Below, one piece after another: positions 58,848 to 64,000 of a stretch of DNA of 64,000 nt. The number at the start of each line of letters is the position of its first letter. Position 1 is the stretch's first letter. This stretch comes from Echinicola pacifica DSM 19836. Its GTDB lineage: Bacteria > Bacteroidota > Bacteroidia > Cytophagales > Cyclobacteriaceae. The position numbers and the translations under genes are program-made. The stretch covers positions 241,635 to 305,634 of the forward strand of contig NZ_KB890754.1 of assembly GCF_000373245.1 (NCBI RefSeq), given 5' to 3'. Under the pieces are notes generated by a model. That model made no database searches. It was not told the origin of the DNA and saw nothing but the letters and a program-made list of their open reading frames with translations.

Positions 58848-60032
58848 TTAATGGCTAAGGTTTTCGATGATGATGGCGGATGCACCACCTCCTCCGTTGC
58901 AGATTGCCGCAAGGCCATATCTGCCGCCGCGTTGGATCAGAATATTGGAAAGGGTGGCCATGATGCGCGCACCTGAGGCACCCAGCGGATGGCCAAGTGC
59001 CACGGCTCCTCCGAAGATATTGAGGCGGTCTGCGGGGATGTTCAGCTCCATCTGATTGGCGATAGCCACCGCCGCAAAGGCCTCATTGATTTCAAAATAA
59101 TCTATATCAGCCATCGTTAGCCCAGCATTTTTAAGGGCTTTGGGGATCGCCAGAGAAGGGGCAGTGGTAAACCATAAAGGGTCCGTGGCAGCGTCTGCAA
59201 AGGCGATTATTTTGGCCACAGGTTTAAGCCCCAATTCCCTTGCCTTGTCCACCGATGCCAAAACCATAGCGGCAGCACCATCATTCATGGTGGAGGCATT
59301 GGCGGCAGTGACGGTGCCTGTTTTACTGAAAACTGGACGAAGGCCAGGGATTTTTTCAAATAACACCTTCGCATATTCCTCATCTTCCGAGATGCTACTT
59401 AGCTCACCCTTCCTGCCCACCACTTCCACAGGGGTGATTTCCGGAGCAAAGGCACCACTTTTCCAAGCCTCTGCGGCCCTTTGGTAAGACTGAATCGCAT
59501 ACTGATCCTGAGCCTCCCGGCTAATATTCATTTTTTCAGCGGTATTATCCGCACAGTTGCCCATGGGGAAGTCGTTATATACCTCATGTAAGCCATCATG
59601 AGCCAGGCCATCCACGAGCGCCCCATTGCCATATTTATAACCAAATCTTGCCTTTGGGATATAGAATGGCACATTGGACATGCTTTCCATTCCTCCTGCT
59701 AAGACCAATTCATTTTGACCAATCATGATGCTCTGGGCTGCTATCGTGGCCGCCTTCATGCCTGAGGCACATACTTTATTGATGGTGGTGCAGGGAACCT
59801 GATGTCCCAGTCCCGCACCTAGGGCGGCTTGTCGGGCTGGTGCCTGACCGAGATTGGCGGACAATACATTGCCCATAAATACCTCCTCGATTTGATCCGC
59901 ACTTATACCCGCTTTGCTGAGTGCGCCACCTATCGCGATGCTGCCTAGTTTAGTTGCCGATAATCCTGCTAATACTCCTCCAAAACTCCCCATTGGGGTT
60001 CTGGTAAGTGATAAGATGCATACTTCTTTCAT
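58848..60032 (-). CDS. Acetyl-CoA C-acyltransferase (thiolase)
   Basis: The 394-residue thiolase has the N-terminal SLTRTPMGSFGG, the nucleophilic Cys88 in TTINKVCASGMKA, NEAFAAVAIANQ, GGAVALGHPLGASGAR (active-site His) and CNGGGGASA with the second active-site Cys. It condenses or cleaves acetoacetyl-CoA or 3-ketoacyl-CoA. The lack of a beta-oxidation multienzyme partner nearby leaves the direction open; AtoB-type biosynthetic thiolase is likely by sequence. First gene of the minus-strand run that continues with the YwqK-like gene. Confidence 0.94.
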   Translation of the reverse strand: MKEVCILSLTRTPMGSFGGVLAGLSATKLGSIAIGGALSKAGISADQIEEVFMGNVLSANLGQAPARQAALGAGLGHQVPCTTINKVCASGMKAATIAAQSIMIGQNELVLAGGMESMSNVPFYIPKARFGYKYGNGALVDGLAHDGLHEVYNDFPMGNCADNTAEKMNISREAQDQYAIQSYQRAAEAWKSGAFAPEITPVEVVGRKGELSSISEDEEYAKVLFEKIPGLRPVFSKTGTVTAANASTMNDGAAAMVLASVDKARELGLKPVAKIIAFADAATDPLWFTTAPSLAIPKALKNAGLTMADIDYFEINEAFAAVAIANQMELNIPADRLNIFGGAVALGHPLGASGARIMATLSNILIQRGGRYGLAAICNGGGGASAIIIENLSH

Positions 60033-60557
60033 TTGGGCTTATAGTTTAATGGTTGAAATCATTGGTTTTTTTCCTCAGGTTTGCTCCAAATCCAGCCTGT
60101 AAATGATCAAAGCTGAATAGGGAGGTGCTGATCACAGCCATTCCTAGAGGATACACTTATAAATATAAAACTATAAATCAAGGACACCCAATTTTGCACG
60201 CTGGATTCCCTCAAAAGTTAGAAGGTTAAGCCGCCACTTCGTATGGGAATGTTTTGGGGGTGAGGCTCCGGGGTAGAGCTCCCTGCTATGAGGGATTAAT
60301 GATGGGGATGTTCTCCTTCCATTTATATTTTCCGCACTATAATTACCCTTAAAATATCCCTACCAGTCGCTCAATGCAATTTGCCGCTGAGTAAGGCTGA
60401 TCATAAAAAAGAAATAAGAGCTCTTTCCCAGCGCTTCATTTATACCGATTAGCTCCTGAAGTTTTCAGGATAAAGTATGACATCTATATAATTGAACCGA
60501 AATTCACTGCTTATAATGGAGAAATGGTTGCCTAAATAGGAAGAGGAGCAAAGCTTC
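60033..60557. other. Intergenic region upstream of the thiolase gene and after the Bat-like genes
   Basis: About 525 bases with no gene or clear RNA. It holds the thiolase promoter, not identified by its -7 box. CCTGAA/TTCAGG at 60457-60471 forms a weak hairpin. A minus-strand frame at 60449-60646 is a shadow of the adjacent gene. Confidence 0.4.
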
Positions 60558-61232
60558 TTACCAATCGGGAAGGCCTTTGTCGGGACGTTTGGTGGGTTTT
60601 TTGCGAGTTTGCTGAATATACTGCAATTCCGCATTATCCATCGCATCGAGGATTTGCTGGGCTTGCTGAGGCGAGATATTCATTTGTTGCAGCTTTTGCT
60701 TGAGTTCTTCCATGGCCTTTTCACGCTCGCTTAAGTCGCTGTCTAAATTGGAGTTCTGGTCGGAGGGATCCTGATCCTGAGATTTTTGACCCTTCTTTTC
60801 CTGCATTTCCTCAGAATTTTCGGCGCCATCTTCCTGAGTTTGCTCATCGCCTTCCCCGTCCTTGGACTCCTGGCTTTGCTGCTGCTCCTGGTCTTGCTGC
60901 TTTTGATCGCCTTGCTGCTGATCTTGCTGATCCTGCTTGTCTTGATCCTGCTGATCCTGATTTTTCTGATCTTCTTTTTGTTGCTGGTCTTGCTTCTCTT
61001 GTTCTTCCTCCAGCTTGTCTTTTAGCGCATTTAGCTTCGGATCCTGAGGGTATTTCTGTAAGCCTTCGGCCAAAGCCTGACCCATATTTCTATAGTCATT
61101 ATGCACATAGTGCTTTGCCGCCTGATTAAAATAGCTATCCACAGTCTGCGCTGAAACTATGCTGCTGGTCCATAGCAGGGCCACAAGGGCTAAGCTGTAC
61201 TTGATGACGGATTTATTGCTCATTGATTTCAT
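60558..61232 (-). CDS. BatC-like TPR protein with Gln/Asp-rich region
   Basis: The 224-residue protein has a signal peptide (about 1-29, SIVSAQ), one or two TPR-like helices (about 35-75, AAKHYVHNDYRNMGQALAEGL, YPQDPKLNALKDKL), a strongly low-complexity Gln/Asp/Glu/Lys region (about 76-165) and a C-terminal helical part (about 165-205). The repeat-rich region gives direct DNA repeats around 60750-61010. Its start overlaps the previous gene by 20 bases, which means translational coupling. It belongs to the Bat complex group (exported TPR proteins with VWA partners). Confidence 0.8.
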   Translation of the reverse strand: MKSMSNKSVIKYSLALVALLWTSSIVSAQTVDSYFNQAAKHYVHNDYRNMGQALAEGLQKYPQDPKLNALKDKLEEEQEKQDQQQKEDQKNQDQQDQDKQDQQDQQQGDQKQQDQEQQQSQESKDGEGDEQTQEDGAENSEEMQEKKGQKSQDQDPSDQNSNLDSDLSEREKAMEELKQKLQQMNISPQQAQQILDAMDNAELQYIQQTRKKPTKRPDKGLPDW

Positions 61233-61863
61233 TGATGTCTCCTAGGTTTTTGATAAACGACTGATAGTGAGAAACAGTTTCGTCTATTTCCAATGCCTTA
61301 TTCATTAACTCAAAGGCCTCGCCAAATTTAAACTGATCGACAAGTTTGTCCGCCTCCGCTTTCATTCTTTTCGCGTAGTTGGATGGTTCCTGCTGGTCTT
61401 GTTCGTTTTGGTTTTCTTCTTGATTTTGGTCCTCGTTATTCTCCAGCCATCTGGCTAGTAATTCATAGTTATACCGAGCGATTTCATTCGTAGGATCTTT
61501 GATCAGGGCAGTTTTGAAGGCTTCCAAGGCCTCCTTATATTTCTTTTCACTGCCGAGCATCACCCCTTGTTGGTTAGCGGAGGAGGAGGCGATTAGTGGA
61601 TTGGGGGAAGAAAGTAACTCTGTGAACTTTGTTTTGGCTTCTTCTTCCTGACCATTGAGCTGGTAGCTTAGTGCCAGATCATAAGCGGCTTCCTGACCTT
61701 CCAGCTCGTAATTGGTGATCAGGTCCAGGTGAGCGCGGACGGAGGCTTCATAATCGGCCTTTTTATAGGCTTCTTCCGCCTGATCCAGAGCACTGTTCTT
61801 CTTGCTGATCTGAGTCCAGGATGCTGGTAATAATAGCATTAGACCCAATATGACTTTGTTCAT
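61213..61863 (-). CDS. batC: BatC-like TPR protein
   Basis: The 216-residue protein has a signal-anchor N-terminus (about 1-17, MNKVILGLMLLLPA) and TPR repeats (about 25-135: LDQAEEAYKKADYEASVRAHLDL, AAYDLALSYQLNGQEEEAKTKF, YKEALEAFKTALIKDPTNEIARYNYELL), then a Gln/Glu/Asn linker and a C-terminal helical repeat (PSNYAKRMKAEADKLV). The layout matches BatC, the periplasmic TPR partner of the VWA proteins BatA/BatB. It lies 23 bases after the VWA gene and overlaps the next gene by 20 bases. Confidence 0.85.
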   Translation of the reverse strand: MNKVILGLMLLLPASWTQISKKNSALDQAEEAYKKADYEASVRAHLDLITNYELEGQEAAYDLALSYQLNGQEEEAKTKFTELLSSPNPLIASSSANQQGVMLGSEKKYKEALEAFKTALIKDPTNEIARYNYELLARWLENNEDQNQEENQNEQDQQEPSNYAKRMKAEADKLVDQFKFGEAFELMNKALEIDETVSHYQSFIKNLGDINEINEQ

Positions 61864-61886
61864 TCGTCTTTTCTGTTTTTGAATAC

Positions 61887-62852
61887 TTAAATACTCAGGG
61901 TTCTCAGTGGCAAGATCATATCTAATATCGCCAGCCCTAATGCGGCAAGCAGAAAATAGAAATATTTGTTTGCCGAGGCTTCCACGGTTCGGGAACCCGT
62001 GATGGAACCTTCTATTTTCTCTATAGAAGTGATAAGCTGAGGGATTTCCTGCGCCTGATCACTGATTTCAAAGTACTGTCCATTGGTTTCATTTGCCACC
62101 CTCTTGAGCGTGCTGGTGCTCAGCTTACTGATCGCCGGGCTGCTGGAGGCATTATCCATGATGACTCCATTGCCTTTGGGAATTGTGCTTCCGCCTTCGG
62201 TACCTATCCCCAGGCTGAATACTTTGATTCCCTCTTCGCTCAGCTGGTCCAAGGTGCTATTAAGGTTTTCACCAAAGTTTTCACCATCACTGATGAGGAT
62301 GATCGATTTTGATTTGGGGTCTTGATTTTCATCCGTTCTGAATTTTTTAAGAGCTAGCTCCAGGGGAGCTGCAATATCAGTACCATAATTGGGTACAAGG
62401 CCGGTATTCAACCCATCGAGATGCAGCTGAAGGACATTTTGGTCAAAAGTAAGGGGACATTGGATGAAGGCCTCAGAACTAAAGATGATTAAGCCTATAC
62501 GATCGGAATCGAAATTCTTAATGAGGTTTTTCAACTCAAATTTAATTCGCTGAAGCCTGGAAGGACTGATGTCCGCTGCATTCATCGACTGAGATAAGTC
62601 AATCGCTATAAATATGTCCTTGCCTTCTTGCTTTATTTCTTTGAATCCTGTGCCCACCGATGGCCCTGCCATAGCGATCATAAACAAAATGAAGTAGGCG
62701 ATCCGGAGGCCCATCTTCATGAGTAGCCGGTGCTTCTTGATTTTCAGTTGTTTATTGATCCGCCAGAAGCGGTACAGATAGATAAAGTACAGCCCACCAA
62801 AAACGATGGCTAGGATTACGAGTAATTTTACGTCAGGATATGCCCAAATCAT
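61887..62852 (-). CDS. batB: Bat-family VWA-domain membrane protein (BatA/BatB)
   Basis: The 321-residue protein has two N-terminal membrane helices (about 8-26 and 48-66), a von Willebrand A domain with an intact MIDAS motif (IDLSQS, Asp85-Ser87-Ser89; further GLVPNYGTD and SDGENFGEN), and a C-terminal membrane helix (YFYFLLAALGLAILDMILP). It faces the periplasm and binds BatC-type TPR proteins. Position before a TPR gene matches BatB in the usual batA-batB-batC order, but only one VWA gene is present here. It is the first gene of its operon and divergent from a TonB receptor gene. Confidence 0.88.
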   Translation of the reverse strand: MIWAYPDVKLLVILAIVFGGLYFIYLYRFWRINKQLKIKKHRLLMKMGLRIAYFILFMIAMAGPSVGTGFKEIKQEGKDIFIAIDLSQSMNAADISPSRLQRIKFELKNLIKNFDSDRIGLIIFSSEAFIQCPLTFDQNVLQLHLDGLNTGLVPNYGTDIAAPLELALKKFRTDENQDPKSKSIILISDGENFGENLNSTLDQLSEEGIKVFSLGIGTEGGSTIPKGNGVIMDNASSSPAISKLSTSTLKRVANETNGQYFEISDQAQEIPQLITSIEKIEGSITGSRTVEASANKYFYFLLAALGLAILDMILPLRTLSI

Positions 62853-63064
62853 GCCTTGAAATTAGGAATTTTAAATCAAAACGAAACAGACCGAGCTAAA
62901 TTATTCATTGTAGAGAAAAATAGCAATAGGGTAATACCTTCTGGTTTTTTCTGATTTGATTTTTCAATATCTTAATCTAACTAATGGGAAGTATTGCAAA
63001 CAAAATACCCATATTGCGGTTCCAAAAAGAATAAAAAGTAAGACAAACAGTGATTTAGGCCTTT

Positions 63065-64000
63065 ATGAAGCAGGTTGTTTTGGTTTTGATAGGTATTCTT
63101 TGCTGGTTAGGGAATTCTCCCCTCGCCAGCGGCCAATCAAAGATCATTTCTGGACAAGTGGTGGACGTACTGACTGGTGCTGAGCTGCTTGGCGCTACCC
63201 TCTACTGGAAAGATCAGCCTTCCACCGCTGTGGTGAGCGATGATCAGGGGAGGTTCTCATTGCCATCTATTTCCGCCGTGGACAGCCTTGAGCTGAGCTA
63301 TATCGGGTACCAAAAACAAATTATTTATGTGCCCGCCCATAGCTCAAGAGAGCTGCTTATCCGCATGATTCCTTCTGCTCAAGGCCTCGCGGAGTTTGTG
63401 GTGGAAGGAAAATCGCAGTTTGTTCATAGTCAATCCACAGATTTGGGGCGCAATATCATTGATGTGGAAAGACTTAAAAGTCTCCCTAGTTTATTTGGTG
63501 AGGTGGATGTGCTGCGAAGCCTGCAGCTGCTGCCAGGCATCCAGACTGCTGGAGAGGGCACCACCGGCCTTTTTGTACGAGGGGGAGCCGCAGATCAGAA
63601 TCTAATTCAGCTGGATGGTGCTCCAGTCTATAATCCCTCTCATTTCTTTGGGTTTTTCTCGGTATTTAATCCGGATGCTCTGGAGCAGGTGGACCTCTAT
63701 AAAGGGAATATTCCTGCGACCTTCGGTGGGCGAGCCTCCTCCGTGGTGGACATTACGATGAAGGAAGGCCGGCCCGATAGGCTCCACGCCGCAGGTGGAA
63801 TAGGCAATATTAGTTCAAAAATCACCTTAGATGGCCCCTTATTCTCTGAAAAATCCTCCTTCCTGCTTACGGGACGAAGGACCTATGCCGATCTATTCCT
63901 AAAGCTGTCCAATGATGCCTCCATCAATAGCAATAAACTCTACTTCTATGATTTGGGTGCAAAATTCACCTTTAGGCCTTCTGATAGGGATAAATTATCC
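63065..64000 (+). CDS. TonB-dependent receptor, N-terminal part, runs off the window
   Basis: The frame from ATG 63065 has no stop before the end of the window; 312 codons are visible. It has a signal peptide (about 1-23, ending SPLASGQ), a CarboxypepD_reg-like domain (about 27-108: IISGQVVDVLTGAELLGATL, VSDDQGRFSLPS, LELSYIGYQ), and a plug with LLPGIQTAGEGTTGLFVRGG, QNLIQLDGAPVYNPSHF, and VDLYKGNIPATFGGRASSVVDI. The plug sequence is of the non-SusC type of large Bacteroidota receptors. Substrate unknown. It is divergent from the Bat-like operon; the 212-base gap must hold both promoters. Confidence 0.93.
   Translation, partial: MKQVVLVLIGILCWLGNSPLASGQSKIISGQVVDVLTGAELLGATLYWKDQPSTAVVSDDQGRFSLPSISAVDSLELSYIGYQKQIIYVPAHSSRELLIRMIPSAQGLAEFVVEGKSQFVHSQSTDLGRNIIDVERLKSLPSLFGEVDVLRSLQLLPGIQTAGEGTTGLFVRGGAADQNLIQLDGAPVYNPSHFFGFFSVFNPDALEQVDLYKGNIPATFGGRASSVVDITMKEGRPDRLHAAGGIGNISSKITLDGPLFSEKSSFLLTGRRTYADLFLKLSNDASINSNKLYFYDLGAKFTFRPSDRDKLS

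Noticed and set aside
60786-61025. 79-codon plus-strand frame that looks like a hydrophobic Leu/Ile-rich membrane protein
   Set aside because: It is the antisense shadow of the Gln/Asp-rich region of the BatC-like gene; CTG/CTT/GAT codons on the other strand produce the Leu/Ile runs.

Overview
The window looks like chromosomal DNA of a Bacteroidota bacterium, most likely of the order Cytophagales (Cyclobacteriaceae-like). The grounds are a SusC/SusD pair beside a hybrid two-component regulator, two further TonB-dependent receptors with CarboxypepD_reg-like N-termini, the lipoprotein Omp85 protein TamL, a Bat (VWA/TPR) locus, many lipoproteins with a Bacteroidota-type lipobox, and start regions that mostly lack Shine-Dalgarno sequences. 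No tRNA, rRNA, CRISPR array, prophage or intact insertion sequence was seen.

Layout. 1-11.7 kb: end of a polysaccharide utilisation locus: a truncated hybrid histidine kinase/AraC regulator, a leader with a terminator-like hairpin, SusC, SusD, a surface glycan-binding lipoprotein, and a large FG-GAP/ASPIC-UnbV lipoprotein. 11.9-13.7 kb: an aldo-keto reductase and an orphan small protein. 14.4-18.3 kb: a beta-propeller phytase lipoprotein with its own TonB-dependent receptor, probably a phytate-phosphorus acquisition pair. 18.4-19.6 kb: a poorly coding stretch with two doubtful small genes. 19.6-26 kb: a TetR-controlled tripartite RND efflux operon. 26-34 kb: LytTR regulator, a long QueA, MenC, a cold-shock protein, a beta-propeller lactonase and PEP carboxylase. 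34.1-36.7 kb: an AT-rich accessory patch (two lipoproteins, one alpha/beta hydrolase). 36.7-41 kb: a tight three-gene cluster (SbnA-like PLP enzyme, FAD/NAD(P)-binding protein, DapDC-like PLP decarboxylase) that looks like the core of an undescribed amino-acid-derived metabolite or metallophore-precursor pathway. 41-57.5 kb: mostly housekeeping genes (Dps, Pcm, RibE, HemF, TamL, SpoU methyltransferase, SBF-like transporter, queuosine-precursor transporter, RNase Z, STAS protein, PurC), with an uncharacterised protein that carries kinase-fold motifs at 43.7-44.7 kb. 57.5-64 kb: a YwqK/MORN-like repeat protein, a thiolase, a partial Bat locus, and the first 312 codons of another TonB-dependent receptor that leaves the window.

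How the genes work together. Uptake through TonB-dependent receptors with surface lipoproteins dominates: glycan (SusCD plus binding protein) and phytate (phytase plus receptor). QueA and the YhhQ-type transporter both belong to queuosine metabolism. The best candidates for undescribed biology are the 36.7-41 kb cluster, the kinase-like protein, the SusC leader hairpin, and the 13-bp direct repeat upstream of the phytase gene.
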